From Cyanobacteria bacterium RYN_339 (lineage in GTDB: Bacteria; Cyanobacteriota; Sericytochromatia; S15B-MN24; JAQBPE01), in the NCBI GenBank assembly GCA_028287685.1, contig JAQBPE010000080.1:1-63687 (forward strand): a DNA stretch of 63,687 nucleotides. The letters are read 5' to 3'. Numbering within the stretch: position 1 is the first letter of the stretch; each line of letters begins with the position of its first letter. Below, piece after piece: positions 40,628-49,133 of the stretch. The position numbers and the translations under genes were made by a program. Under the pieces are notes generated by a model. That model did no database searches. It was given only the letters and a program-made list of their open reading frames with translations, and was not told where the DNA came from.

Positions 40628-40646
40628 GTAGCGCCTACGGCGCTAC
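40628..40646. other. Perfect hairpin overlapping the stop of the gene upstream of flgF
   Basis: An 8-base perfect stem (GTAGCGCC with GGCGCTAC, 3-base loop) spans the stop codon of the 40643 gene and ends 30 bases before the flgF start. In the minus direction it is followed by C-rich sequence, so it is more likely an mRNA processing or attenuation structure than a terminator. Confidence 0.5.
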
Positions 40647-41008
40647 TTCTTTGGCCTGCGGCCGGGATTTTCAAATTGTTGGTCGAGGGCGTAGATAAAG
40701 CCCAAGATCTCGTCGACTGCTTTGTACAAGACCGGTGGGATGGCACCGGAGGCTTCCGCCTCCATAACGTCTGCCTGCGGGATGCGGGACACCATGTGCG
40801 GTGCCTCGATGACGAAGTTGAACTCACCAGGCTTCCCATTCGGATCCAATCGGACGGAAAAGGGATCGGCTTGAGGGGCGCTCGTTTCCGGGAGGGGCGT
40901 CGAGGGGAGGGGAGGCAACTTGCCTGTTCGGTTGAAGGGCGTGATGGCGTTGCCAGGCTGGTTGGGCTTGAGTTTGCGCGGGGGGCGCGGGGGGCGGTTG
41001 TCAGACAT
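40643..41008 (-). CDS. Small Pro-rich hypothetical protein of the flagellar operon
   Basis: This 121-residue protein has a Pro/Arg/Lys-rich N-terminal half and a more ordered C-terminal half (VRLDPNGKPGEFNFVIEAPHM then VLYKAVDEILGFIYALDQQF in separate segments). The ATG overlaps the stop of the FliK-like gene (TAATG), so the two are coupled and may work together. It sits just before flgF. No family is recognised. A chaperone or export-related role is possible from position alone. Confidence 0.65.
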   Translation of the reverse strand: MSDNRPPRPPRKLKPNQPGNAITPFNRTGKLPPLPSTPLPETSAPQADPFSVRLDPNGKPGEFNFVIEAPHMVSRIPQADVMEAEASGAIPPVLYKAVDEILGFIYALDQQFENPGRRPKK

Positions 41009-42126
41009 TAGAGGATCCCCTGAGCGCGGCTCAACTTCTTGAGGTCGCGCCGCTTGGGCAAGAGGGCGCTGATGGCGCGGGCGTTGCCCACGGCCTGGCA
41101 ACCCAGGATGTCCACGTGGTACGGGCTGGCCACCAGGCGCTGCCGCAGCAGGACCAGGCGGGTGTCCACCAGCTTCTTGATCTTGTCCTCGGCCACCTCG
41201 AAGCGGGCGTTGAGGTGCTCGCGCACGTAGGTGATGTCCACCGTGATGCGGCCCAGGTTCTTGGTCTCCACGGCCAGCGTGACGCGCATGAAGCCGCCCG
41301 CACCGACCTCGCCGCCACCGCCCTCGTTCTGGACGATCAGCTCGGCGGGCATGGGCTGCTGGTCTCGCCAGACGAAGAAAGGCAGGTACTGGGCCGGGTT
41401 GGGGCCCTGCTCCGCCAGCAGCTTGTGGGCGGCGAAGAGGTCGCTCAGGCGGCCCAGCTCGTCCATGGTGCCGTCGGAGAGGCCGCGCGGGTCGACCTTG
41501 GCGAGCTCCTCGGCCAGGCCGCCCAGCGTCTTCTGGAACTCGCCCAGCTGCTTGATCACGTCCTTGTCGAGGTGGCCCTGCTGCCAGAAGGCGTTCAGGT
41601 GCTTGCCCAGGCCGGCCAGCTTCTGGTTCTGCTCGCCCTTGACGGCCATGGTCAGGCGCGCCAGCAGGTGGCTGAGCGGGCCGCCCGTCAGGAGCTGCAT
41701 CACGGCTTGCATGTTCGCGTTGTTGACGGCCAGGCCGTTGGCGTGGAGGACCACCAGCGCCTCGAGCTTGCTGACGTCGCCGTCGCCGACCTGGCTCCAA
41801 AGATTGGATAGGTTTAGGATCTGCTCCTGTTCCAGGCCCTGGCCGTAGCGCAGGAGCTGTTGGGCGATCCGGAGGTTGGCCATGGTCGGCGAGATGCCCA
41901 TGCCGGCCAGGCGGGCCATGATCGAGGCCTCGTTGTGGAAGCCGAAGAAGCGCGCGGCCTTCTGGGCCGCCTTTTGGGCCGCATCGTTGCCGACGCCGAT
42001 CGCCAAAGGCCCGGTGGCGCCACCGGCCCCTGCACTGCTTTCCAGCCCAGGGGAGCGTGGCGGAATCGAGCCGCGCCCGGGCACCTTGTTGCCAGGCACA
42101 GAATTGTTGCCTGGGATCTCCGGCAT
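41008..42126 (-). CDS. FliK-like protein with C-terminal hook-length-control domain
   Basis: This 372-residue protein has a disordered Pro/Gly-rich N-terminus and a helical middle (about residues 45-245). Its C-terminal domain (about 275-350) contains MRVTLAVETKNLGRITVDIT, HLNARFEV and a long helix before HVDILGCQAV, resembling the Flg_hook domain of FliK. A separate, more canonical FliK is encoded at 15235. This one heads the flagellar rod operon and is coupled to the small gene that follows. It could be a second hook- or rod-length regulator; this is inference. Confidence 0.7.
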   Translation of the reverse strand: MPEIPGNNSVPGNKVPGRGSIPPRSPGLESSAGAGGATGPLAIGVGNDAAQKAAQKAARFFGFHNEASIMARLAGMGISPTMANLRIAQQLLRYGQGLEQEQILNLSNLWSQVGDGDVSKLEALVVLHANGLAVNNANMQAVMQLLTGGPLSHLLARLTMAVKGEQNQKLAGLGKHLNAFWQQGHLDKDVIKQLGEFQKTLGGLAEELAKVDPRGLSDGTMDELGRLSDLFAAHKLLAEQGPNPAQYLPFFVWRDQQPMPAELIVQNEGGGGEVGAGGFMRVTLAVETKNLGRITVDITYVREHLNARFEVAEDKIKKLVDTRLVLLRQRLVASPYHVDILGCQAVGNARAISALLPKRRDLKKLSRAQGIL

Positions 42127-42168
42127 GACGTTCCCCCGCAGGACCTAAATCCTTGTATATCGCCCCGC

Positions 42169-42197
42169 TTTATGTACCCGCGGGCCGCGGGACGCAA
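42169..42197 (-). promoter_or_regulatory. Candidate promoter with spacer palindrome before the FliK-like/flgF operon
   Basis: On the minus strand TTGCGT (42192-42197), a 17-base spacer and CATAAA (42169-42174) form a weak promoter 43 bases before the start. A perfect palindrome with arms CCCGCGG and CCGCGGG (42177-42191) fills the spacer, the same layout as before the hemerythrin gene. Confidence 0.35.
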
Positions 42198-42269
42198 ACG
42201 GGACGGGGCCCCCAGCGAGGTTATGTCACCTTCCAGGGGGTCCGCTATGACGGGGGTCACCGGGTCGCC

Positions 42270-42310
42270 AAAAAAAGCTTACTCCCGGTCGCGCAACCGG
42301 CGCGACCGGG
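42270..42310 (-). terminator. Terminator of the 42348 gene
   Basis: An 11-base perfect stem (CCCGGTCGCGC with GCGCGACCGGG, 5-base loop) at 42284-42310 is followed in the minus direction by AGTAAGC and seven T (42270-42276). It separates the small gene at 42348 from the FliK-like operon. Confidence 0.8.
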
Positions 42311-42347
42311 ACCAAGCTTCCTCCTCCACCGTTACCTCGAGATGTGA

Positions 42348-42641
42348 TTAGGTCGAAATCGGCGGCGGCGGAGGCGGCGGCGAGGGCCGTCCTCCACGCG
42401 TGCCGGTGTTCGTGGTCCCCTGGCCGGTGTTGTCGACCAGGATCAACTTGGGCACTTCCACCGAATTCAGGTCCAACGCGGCCGGCGCGGCGTCCAGGCC
42501 GCTTGCCTTGGTGAAGAGCGCATCCTGCGGGGCACCCGGCGCTGCCGGCTCGGCGGGAGCAGCCAATTCCGCTCCGACGGCGGCCGCCGTTCCCGTTGAC
42601 GGCAAGGCCGTGAACGACGAGCTTGCGGGGTTGATTTGCAT
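42348..42641 (-). CDS. Small Ala/Pro-rich hypothetical protein
   Basis: This 97-residue protein has an Ala/Pro-rich first half and a short ordered core (NSVEVPKLILVDNTGQG), and ends in a polyproline run. It has no signal peptide or membrane segment. GGAGG lies 9 bases before the ATG. It is a single-gene unit closed by its own terminator. Its composition resembles the disordered N-termini of the nearby FliK-like proteins, but no family is recognised. Confidence 0.55.
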   Translation of the reverse strand: MQINPASSSFTALPSTGTAAAVGAELAAPAEPAAPGAPQDALFTKASGLDAAPAALDLNSVEVPKLILVDNTGQGTTNTGTRGGRPSPPPPPPPIST

Positions 42642-42744
42642 TGGGTGGTTTCCTCCAGCGGGACAAGGTCCATATGGACGAAGCCCGTTGGCACCTGACG
42701 GTATTTAACAGAGATTTGACAGTTCGTGCGGAACTTTTAAAACA

Positions 42745-43110
42745 TCACGCCCAGAACTTCCACCAGGGCCGCCGCACAGGGCGCGCGTGGAGGTCCAGCA
42801 GCTCGGCCTTGAGCGACTCGAACTGCGCCAGATCACCCAACGGTTCCTCGAAATGCTCGCTTGGCGCGGGATCATCCGAGATCAGGCGCACGATCGACTC
42901 GCAAGTGCGGTCGACGTCCTTGAGGCTCTTGATCAGCTTGAGGAACGCGAAGTCCCGCTCCTCCAGGAGCAGATGGCCAAAGCCGTCGTAGCGCCGCTCC
43001 CAGCGGAAGCTGGTGAGCCACTCATGCACGCAGGCCTCCGGAACGGCCAGCCTGCGGGCGGCCTCTTCCATGGTGAGCGGCATCGGGATGGGGGCGCTTG
43101 CGATCGTCAT
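42745..43110 (-). CDS. MerR-like helix-turn-helix protein
   Basis: This 121-residue protein begins with a MerR-type winged helix: MEEAARRLAVPEACVHEWL near residues 14-32 and a wing around RRYDGFGHLLLEERD, followed by a helix (FLKLIKSLKDVDRTCESIVRLI). No effector domain follows. The chain ends in the aromatic tail PWWKFWA. Similar short MerR-like proteins act as positional or division regulators, but the target is unknown here. It could bind one of the palindromes nearby. Confidence 0.7.
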   Translation of the reverse strand: MTIASAPIPMPLTMEEAARRLAVPEACVHEWLTSFRWERRYDGFGHLLLEERDFAFLKLIKSLKDVDRTCESIVRLISDDPAPSEHFEEPLGDLAQFESLKAELLDLHARPVRRPWWKFWA

Positions 43111-43174
43111 CTCCCTATTCAGATCGGCCTTCTACCTGGCGACCTGTAGGTCCCCGCGCGTAAATAAAATTGTA

Positions 43175-43948
43175 TTATGTAGCGAAGGTCACCGCGCGCG
43201 TCTTGCCAGCCCAGAAGGGCCGGTCTTCCACGGTTACAACTTGGCCGGACGCTGTCGTGAGGCGGGTTCCCGCTGCCGCATGGGCCGCCTTCGCGAAGCC
43301 CAGGCCGATCTCGCCGTGCACGCTGCTAACGTAACCGACTTCGCGATCGGCATCGAAGAGCTTCTCGCCCTCGGCGATCGCCCCGCGCAGGCCCACCAGG
43401 TACCGCTGGACCTTGTCGTAGGCGTTCAAGCGAGCCACGATCTCCTGGCCCAGGTAGCACCCCTTCGCCAGGGATACGGAGCCGTCCAGGCGCCCTTCCC
43501 AGGGGTTGCGGGCGTCCGTCAGATCCTTGCCCACGCACGGCAGGCCCTCCGCCAACCGCCAGGCTTCGAACTCGTCCGCCGTCACCTCCCGGGCGCCTTC
43601 CGGCTTGGCTCCCAGCGCGAACCGCCCATCGGAAAGCGTCCACACCGGCATCTCGCCCGTGTGGTCCTCCAGCTGGACGTCTTCCGTGATCAGGTACCGA
43701 TCAAGCCACGCCATCAGCTCCGCGGCCTTGCCCGGGCTCCCGGTCACCCAGTGCTCGTCGGCGCCCGCCTCCACCGTGACCCAGTCCAGGATCCCGGCGC
43801 GCTGGTTCACCACCACGGCCTGGCAGGCGGCCCCGGGGGCCAGGCCCTTGATGTCGTTGGTGGTCATGTTGTGGAGGAAGGCGGCGCGGTCGGCGCCCGT
43901 GAGGCGGATCCGGGCGCGGTCGGGCTGGAGGTAGGCGAATGGTTCCAT
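43175..43948 (-). CDS. ygfZ: YgfZ/GcvT-like folate-binding protein
   Basis: This 257-residue protein has the GcvT-like fold and the YgfZ signature KGCYLGQE at residues 162-169, with Cys164. YgfZ proteins use tetrahydrofolate to help iron-sulfur cluster assembly or repair. It is divergent from a cysteine desulfurase gene, separated by only 26 bases. That pairing supports a shared iron-sulfur role. It is shorter than E. coli YgfZ (~326 residues), as in many phyla. Confidence 0.9.
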   Translation of the reverse strand: MEPFAYLQPDRARIRLTGADRAAFLHNMTTNDIKGLAPGAACQAVVVNQRAGILDWVTVEAGADEHWVTGSPGKAAELMAWLDRYLITEDVQLEDHTGEMPVWTLSDGRFALGAKPEGAREVTADEFEAWRLAEGLPCVGKDLTDARNPWEGRLDGSVSLAKGCYLGQEIVARLNAYDKVQRYLVGLRGAIAEGEKLFDADREVGYVSSVHGEIGLGFAKAAHAAAGTRLTTASGQVVTVEDRPFWAGKTRAVTFAT

Positions 43949-43974
43949 GGGCTAGGTAGTATCATGGATGTGCC

Positions 43975-45135
43975 ATGCCGCGCACCTACCTGGACTACCA
44001 AGCCACCACCCCGCTGGACCCCCGTGTGCTGGAGGCCATGATGCCTTACCTCACGGAGCGCTTCGGCAACGCCGCGAGCGCCTCCCACCCTTACGGCTGG
44101 GAGGCGGAGGCGGCCGTGAAGGTGGCGCGCCGCCAGGTGGCCGACGCGCTGGGGGCCCATCCGGACGAGATCGTCTGGACCTCCGGCGCTACGGAATCGA
44201 TCAACCTGGCCCTCAAGGGAGCCGCGGAGGCGGAGCAAGGTGGGGGCCGGCACCTCGTCACGCTGGCGACCGAGCACCCGGCCACGCTCGATACGTGCCG
44301 CAACTTGGAGGCGCGCGGGTGGTCGGTGACTTACATGCCGGTGGACGCGACCGGCGTGGTGGAGCCCTCGGCGGTCGCGGCCGCACTGCGCCCTGACACG
44401 GTGCTTGTCTCCATAGCCCACGCCAACAACGAGATCGGCACGGTGCAAGCCATCGCGGAGATCGGTGCGCTGGTCCGCGCCGCGGGCGCGCTCTTCCATG
44501 TCGACGCGGCCCAATCGTTCGGCAAGCTCCCGCTGGCCAACATCCCCGTCGACTTGCTGTCGCTCTCCAGCCACAAGCTCTACGGCCCCAAGGGCGTCGG
44601 CGCCTTGTACGTCCGGCGTCGCGATCCCCGTGTCAGGCTGGTTTCCCAGATCCATGGCGGAGGCCACCAGCGCGGCCTGCGGTCCGGCACCCTCAACGTC
44701 CCCGCCATCGTCGGCCTGGGCGTCGCGACCACCCTGGCCCTCGCGGAGATGGACACGGAGCACCTCCGTCTGACCCAGCTCCGCGACCAGCTATACCGGC
44801 GGTTGGCCACGCTGGAAGGCGTGACGCTCAACGGCCATCCTACGCGCCGGCTGGCCGGCAACCTCAACGTGAGCTTCGCGCAGGCTCCCGCGGACGCCGT
44901 GATTGCCAGGCTAACGGGCCTTGCGCTGTCCAGCGGGGCGGCCTGCTCGTCCGCGTCCCTGGAGCCTTCCCATGTGTTGCGGGCGATCGGGGTGCCCGAT
45001 GGCCTGGCCAAGTGTACGCTGCGCTTTGGATTGGGGCGTCCTACCACCCGCGATGAGGTCGAGGCGGCGGCTGACCAGGTGATCGAGGCCGTGCAGGCGG
45101 TGAGGGCGGCCAATCCCATGTATGGGGTAGAATAG
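43975..45135 (+). CDS. Cysteine desulfurase (IscS/NifS family)
   Basis: This 386-residue PLP enzyme mobilises sulfur from cysteine as a persulfide for iron-sulfur clusters and tRNA thiolation. The PLP lysine is Lys201 in SSHKLYGPKG, the substrate-binding region is TSGATESIN, and the active-site Cys324 lies in SSGAACSSAS. It is closer to group I (IscS/NifS) than SufS by its loop length. It is divergent from ygfZ. No IscU or IscR is adjacent. Such enzymes can also release selenium for selenoprotein synthesis, but nothing here shows that. Confidence 0.93.
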   Translation: MPRTYLDYQATTPLDPRVLEAMMPYLTERFGNAASASHPYGWEAEAAVKVARRQVADALGAHPDEIVWTSGATESINLALKGAAEAEQGGGRHLVTLATEHPATLDTCRNLEARGWSVTYMPVDATGVVEPSAVAAALRPDTVLVSIAHANNEIGTVQAIAEIGALVRAAGALFHVDAAQSFGKLPLANIPVDLLSLSSHKLYGPKGVGALYVRRRDPRVRLVSQIHGGGHQRGLRSGTLNVPAIVGLGVATTLALAEMDTEHLRLTQLRDQLYRRLATLEGVTLNGHPTRRLAGNLNVSFAQAPADAVIARLTGLALSSGAACSSASLEPSHVLRAIGVPDGLAKCTLRFGLGRPTTRDEVEAAADQVIEAVQAVRAANPMYGVE

Positions 45136-45236
45136 GGTCATGCAGTCCGCCTTTTCCAATGGAAAGCACCCGCACTACGGGTTGTGAGCCACCGTTTCTT
45201 TTGAATCCCCCCCTGAGATTTGAAAGGAGCATGTCG

Positions 45237-46631
45237 ATGCTGACCTCCGACCCCTCTTCCATCAACCCCACCGACGACAAGATCGTCCACAAGCGCCCGC
45301 CCGCGGGCCCCGCCGAGCTCGTCCACAAGCACCTGCGCACCGGCGAGTTCTGGCGCACCATCCCGGCCTACAAGGACGTGGACGAGGCGACCTTCCTCGA
45401 CCACATCTGGCAGGGCAAGAACTCGATCGTGACGATCGACCGCCTGATCGAGACGATCCAGGGCTTGGCGTCGCCCGAGTTCATCGAAGACGCCCGGCAG
45501 GGCTTCCTGAGGGCGCCCATGTCCGTGCGCGTGTCGCCCTACATGATCGCGACGATCGACTGGAACGATCCCTACAACGACCCCATCCGCACGCAGTTCC
45601 TGCCGCTGGCGTCGCGCCTGCGCCCCGACCACCCGATGCTCAGCCTCGACTCGTTGCACGAGCAGGATGACGCGCCCGTGCCCGGTCTGACGCACCGTTA
45701 CCCGGACAAGGCGTTGTTCCTGGCGCTCGACGTCTGCCCGGTCTACTGCCGCTTCTGCACCCGCTCGTACGCGGTGGGCACGGACACCCAGGAGGTCGAG
45801 AAGGTCGCCCTGAACGCCAGCCCCAAGCGCTGGGAGCGGATCTTCCAGTACATCTCCGAGCGCCCGGAGCTCGAAGACATCGTGATCTCCGGCGGCGACA
45901 TGTACCAGCTGGCGCCGGCGCACATCAAGACCATCGGCGAGCGGCTGCTAAACATGCCGAACATCCGGCGCATGCGCTTCGCCACCAAGGGCCCGGCCGT
46001 CATGCCCATGAAGATCCTGACGGACAACAACTGGTTCGACGCCCTGATCCACGTGGTGGAGATGGGCCGGAAGATGGGCAAGGAGGTCGTCCTCCACACC
46101 CACTTCAACCACCCCAACGAGATCACCTGGATCACGGAGCGCGCGATGCAGCGCCTCTTCGAGAAGGGCGTGTTCGTGCGCAACCAGTGCGTGCTTCAGC
46201 GCGGCGTGAACGACGACCCGGAAACCATGCGCCTGTTGGTCAAGCGCCTCGGCCACCTGAACGTTCACCCTTACTACGTCTACCTGCACGACCTCGTGAA
46301 GGGCGTGGAGGACCTGCGCACCACGCTGCAGACCGCCATCAACATCGAGAAGTACGTGCGCGGCTCCACGGCCGGCTTCAACACGCCTACCTTCGTGTGC
46401 GACGCTCCCGGTGGCGGCGGCAAGCGCGACGTCCACAGCGCGGAGTACTACGACCGCGAGAACGGCATCTCCGTCTACACGGCGCCGAGCGTCAAGGAAG
46501 GCCAGTACTTCCTGTACTTCGATCCCGTCGACCAACTGGGCCCGGTGGCCCAGGCGCGCTGGAAGGACCCGGTGATCTACAACGCCATGATCGCCGACGC
46601 GATCGAGAAAGCCCGCGCCTACCAGCCTTGA
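45237..46631 (+). CDS. KamA-family radical SAM protein (lysine 2,3-aminomutase-like)
   Basis: This 464-residue protein has the radical SAM cluster motif CxxxCxxC at Cys167, Cys171 and Cys174 (CPVYCRFC). It is followed by ISGGDMYQLAPAHI and PLP-binding-type C-terminal features of KamA enzymes. KamA isomerises L-lysine to beta-lysine. Related enzymes act on glutamate or on translation factor EF-P. EpmA is not nearby, so the substrate is open. The start at 45237 gives a 7-base spacing from AAGGAG; the ATG at 45231 would leave 1. Its stop overlaps the lgt TTG start. Confidence 0.88.
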   Translation: MLTSDPSSINPTDDKIVHKRPPAGPAELVHKHLRTGEFWRTIPAYKDVDEATFLDHIWQGKNSIVTIDRLIETIQGLASPEFIEDARQGFLRAPMSVRVSPYMIATIDWNDPYNDPIRTQFLPLASRLRPDHPMLSLDSLHEQDDAPVPGLTHRYPDKALFLALDVCPVYCRFCTRSYAVGTDTQEVEKVALNASPKRWERIFQYISERPELEDIVISGGDMYQLAPAHIKTIGERLLNMPNIRRMRFATKGPAVMPMKILTDNNWFDALIHVVEMGRKMGKEVVLHTHFNHPNEITWITERAMQRLFEKGVFVRNQCVLQRGVNDDPETMRLLVKRLGHLNVHPYYVYLHDLVKGVEDLRTTLQTAINIEKYVRGSTAGFNTPTFVCDAPGGGGKRDVHSAEYYDRENGISVYTAPSVKEGQYFLYFDPVDQLGPVAQARWKDPVIYNAMIADAIEKARAYQP

Positions 46632-47446
46632 TCGCCTTCCCGAACATCGATCCGGTGCTCCACCTGGGGCCGTTGAATATTCGCTGGTACGCGATGATGT
46701 ACATTCTCGGCTTCGCCGTGACGTACTTCGTGATCGAGAAGCGCGCGAAGGAGACCAAGCTCCCCTTCGCGCCAACGGACTCGGGCGACCTCATCGCCGG
46801 GCTGATCTTCGGCCTGTTGATCGGGGCTCGCCTGGGCTTCGTGCTGTTCTACAAGCCGGGCTACTACCTGATGGACCCGTTCAAGATCTTCGCGCTGTGG
46901 GAGGGCGGCATGTCCTTCCACGGCGGCTTCATCGGTGTCTTGCTGGTGGCGCTGTGGTTCTGCCGCAAGCGCGCCATCGGCTTCCTGGACCTGTGCGACA
47001 TGGTGTCGCCGGCGGCGCCGTTGGGCCTGGCGCTCGGGCGGCTGGGCAACTTCATCAACGGCGAGCTGTGGGGCAAGCCCAGCACCGTGCCCTGGGCCAT
47101 GGTCTTCCCCAACGACCCCACCCACCTGCCGCGCCACCCGTCCCAGCTCTACGAGCTGCTGACGGAGGGCCTGCTGCTGGCCGCGGTGCTGTGGGGCATT
47201 CGCAACAAGCGTTTGCCGTCCGGCACGATGCTGGGTGTCTTCATCGCGGGCTATGGGTGCGCCCGCATCTTCTGCGAGTTCTTCCGCGAGCCAGACGCCG
47301 AGCTGGTGTTCGGCCTGATCCCGCGCGGGATGTTCCTGTCGCTGCCGATGGTTCTCGGCGGCGCGGCCCTTATCTGGTGGGCAAAAATGCGCCAGCCCTC
47401 CTCCCCCATTTCGGGGGAGGTTCCCGCCATAGCGGAAGGGGCCTAG
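46628..47446 (+). CDS. lgt: Prolipoprotein diacylglyceryl transferase Lgt
   Basis: This 272-residue membrane enzyme has about seven transmembrane helices and the Lgt signature [14 protein letters not shown] near residues 136-149, plus [10 protein letters not shown] and HPSQLYE with their functional His residues. It transfers diacylglycerol from phosphatidylglycerol to the lipobox cysteine of prolipoproteins, which are abundant in this window. The start is TTG 46628, overlapping the KamA stop (TTGA). The first residues [20 protein letters not shown] fit family N-termini. Confidence 0.95.
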   Translation: MIAFPNIDPVLHLGPLNIRWYAMMYILGFAVTYFVIEKRAKETKLPFAPTDSGDLIAGLIFGLLIGARLGFVLFYKPGYYLMDPFKIFALWEGGMSFHGGFIGVLLVALWFCRKRAIGFLDLCDMVSPAAPLGLALGRLGNFINGELWGKPSTVPWAMVFPNDPTHLPRHPSQLYELLTEGLLLAAVLWGIRNKRLPSGTMLGVFIAGYGCARIFCEFFREPDAELVFGLIPRGMFLSLPMVLGGAALIWWAKMRQPSSPISGEVPAIAEGA

Positions 47447-48039
47447 ACCTCTCGGCGTCCCTCCAGGGCCTTCACCAGCGTGAGCTCGTCCGCGTACTCG
47501 AGGTCGCCGCCGATCGGCAGGCCGAAGGCAATGCGGGTGACCTTCACCCCCGCCGGCTTGATCAGGCGGCTCAGGTAGAGCGAGGTGGCCTCGCCCTCCA
47601 CGCTCGGGTTGATGGCGAGGATCACCTCGTTCACCTCCGAGCCCTGCAACCGGACCAGCAGCTCCTTGATCTTGAGCTGTTCCGGGCCGACGCCGTCCAA
47701 GGGGGAGATCATGCCGCCCAGCACGTGGTAGGTGCCTTTGAACTCGCGCGTTCGTTCCAGCGCCACCAGGTCTCGCGGCTCGGCCACCACGCAGATGGTG
47801 TGGCGATCGCGCGCGGGGCTTTTGCAGATGTCGCAGGGGTCGTCGGCGCTGAGGTTCGAGCAAACGGAGCAGAACTTGATCTGCTCCTTGGCATCCACCA
47901 TCGCTTTCGCTAGATTTTGCACCGCTTGGGCCGGCAGCTTGATCAAGTGGAAGGCAAGGCGCTGGGAAGACTTGGGGCCGATGCCCGGCAGCTTCTCCAG
48001 TTCCTCGATCAGGCGTGCGAGGGGCTTGGTGTAGAGCAC
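47443..48039 (-). CDS. recR: Recombination mediator RecR
   Basis: This 198-residue protein is full length for RecR. It has an N-terminal helix-hairpin-helix ([15 protein letters not shown]), a four-cysteine zinc finger (CSVC and CDIC) and a Toprim domain with [12 protein letters not shown] and NPSVEGEAT. With RecF or RecO it loads RecA at gaps. It starts at GTG, 6 bases after the ybaB stop, the usual ybaB-recR pair. The stop overlaps the convergent lgt stop by 4 bases. Confidence 0.97.
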   Translation of the reverse strand: MLYTKPLARLIEELEKLPGIGPKSSQRLAFHLIKLPAQAVQNLAKAMVDAKEQIKFCSVCSNLSADDPCDICKSPARDRHTICVVAEPRDLVALERTREFKGTYHVLGGMISPLDGVGPEQLKIKELLVRLQGSEVNEVILAINPSVEGEATSLYLSRLIKPAGVKVTRIAFGLPIGGDLEYADELTLVKALEGRREV

Positions 48040-48045
48040 TGGGTT

Positions 48046-48393
48046 TTAAAACCCCATGCCGGGCAACTTCATCCCACCCGTGATGCCGTTCATCTGGCTG
48101 GACGCCAGGGCATTGGCCTTGGTCTGGGCGTCCTTGATGGCCGCCATCACCAGGTCTTCCAGGGTCTCGACGTCGTCAGGGTCCACCGCTTCGGGCTTGA
48201 TCTTGACCGCCGTGCACTCCATGGAGCCGCTCATGGAGATCGTCACGGCGCCGCCGCCGGCGGTGCCTTCCACGACCTGGCCGCCCAGGTCCTCCTGCAT
48301 CTTCATCATGGCTTCTTGCATCTTCTGGGCCTGCTTCATGAGCTTGCCCATGTCCATGCCGCCGCCGCCACCGAAACCGCCGGGTCCACGCAT
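48046..48393 (-). CDS. ybaB: Nucleoid-associated protein YbaB/EbfC
   Basis: This 115-residue protein has the YbaB core: MGKLMKQAQKMQEAMMKMQED, then VEGTAGGGAVTISMSGSMEC and a C-terminal DLVMAAIKDAQTKANAL helix. It binds DNA as a dimer. A Gly-rich N-terminal segment is extra. The start at 48393 is chosen for GGAGG with 8-base spacing. It precedes recR as in most bacteria; dnaX, often upstream, is absent. Confidence 0.93.
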   Translation of the reverse strand: MRGPGGFGGGGGMDMGKLMKQAQKMQEAMMKMQEDLGGQVVEGTAGGGAVTISMSGSMECTAVKIKPEAVDPDDVETLEDLVMAAIKDAQTKANALASSQMNGITGGMKLPGMGF

Positions 48394-48517
48394 GCGTATT
48401 TCCTCCATCTAAAGCACCCCATTATAGCATCCGGTGCCGATTTCCGCCCCGTGGTACACTGGACGGAACTGTCAGCGATTGGGCGTCGTCCATCCCTCGA
48501 GCGGAGAACCCACCACC

Positions 48518-49126
48518 GTGTCACCAGACGAGCAAGCGGAGCGTCAATTCTTATTGCGGTCTGCCCAGAAGGGCAACAAGGCCGCCTTCGAGAAGCTGAT
48601 CACCCCGCACCTTTCGAAGCTGTACAACCTGGCGTACCACTTGGTACAGCACCGGGATGACGCGGCGGATGCCGTCCAAGACACGGTGATCAAGGCTTTC
48701 CGCTCGATCCACGGGTTTCGCGAGGAGGCGGACCTCGGCACGTGGCTGAGTCGCATCCTCCGTAACACCATCCTGGACGAGGTGAAGCGCGCCGTGCGCC
48801 GCCACGAGGAAGCGACCGAGGTCCTTCCCGAGCGGGGCGAGCACATCACGGAGCCCGGGATGGAGAAGCGGGAGCTTCGGGACCTCATGCTCGGCTTCAT
48901 CAACGAGCTGTCCGACAAGCTCCGGGAACCGGTGGTGTTGTATGACCTGGAAGGGTTCTCTTACGAGGAGATCGCGGAGATCCTGGACATCAACATCGGC
49001 ACCGTGAAAAGCCGGCTGAGCCGGGGCCGCATGGCCCTCAGGGAGAAAATCCTGGCCCAACCGGAGAAGCTGAGCGGCTACCTGCCGCCTCAGCTCGCGG
49101 AGAGCCTGACCCGCGAGGCGAATTGA
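48518..49126 (+). CDS. ECF-type RNA polymerase sigma factor
   Basis: This protein of about 202 residues has sigma region 2 (LYNLAYHLVQHRDDAADAVQ and FREEADLGTWLSRILRN) and region 4 (FSYEEIAEILDINIGTVKSR) of extracytoplasmic-function sigma factors. GTG at 48518 is the likely start; the site GCGGAG is about 10 bases upstream. The next gene, 7 bases downstream, encodes a zinc-finger anti-sigma factor with a transmembrane helix, so release on an envelope signal is expected. It probably controls its own operon, including the DUF1997 gene. Confidence 0.92.
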   Translation: MSPDEQAERQFLLRSAQKGNKAAFEKLITPHLSKLYNLAYHLVQHRDDAADAVQDTVIKAFRSIHGFREEADLGTWLSRILRNTILDEVKRAVRRHEEATEVLPERGEHITEPGMEKRELRDLMLGFINELSDKLREPVVLYDLEGFSYEEIAEILDINIGTVKSRLSRGRMALREKILAQPEKLSGYLPPQLAESLTREAN

Positions 49127-49133
49127 GGTCGTG

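Noticed and set aside
43975-45135. Cysteine desulfurase as proof of a selenoprotein pathway
   Set aside because: Nearly all bacteria have this enzyme; it can deliver selenium but does not show that selenocysteine is made.
48041-48054. Palindrome GGGTTTTAAAACCC between ybaB and recR as an operator
   Set aside because: It lies inside a tightly coupled gene pair and overlaps the ybaB stop, with no promoter; chance or coding constraint is likelier.
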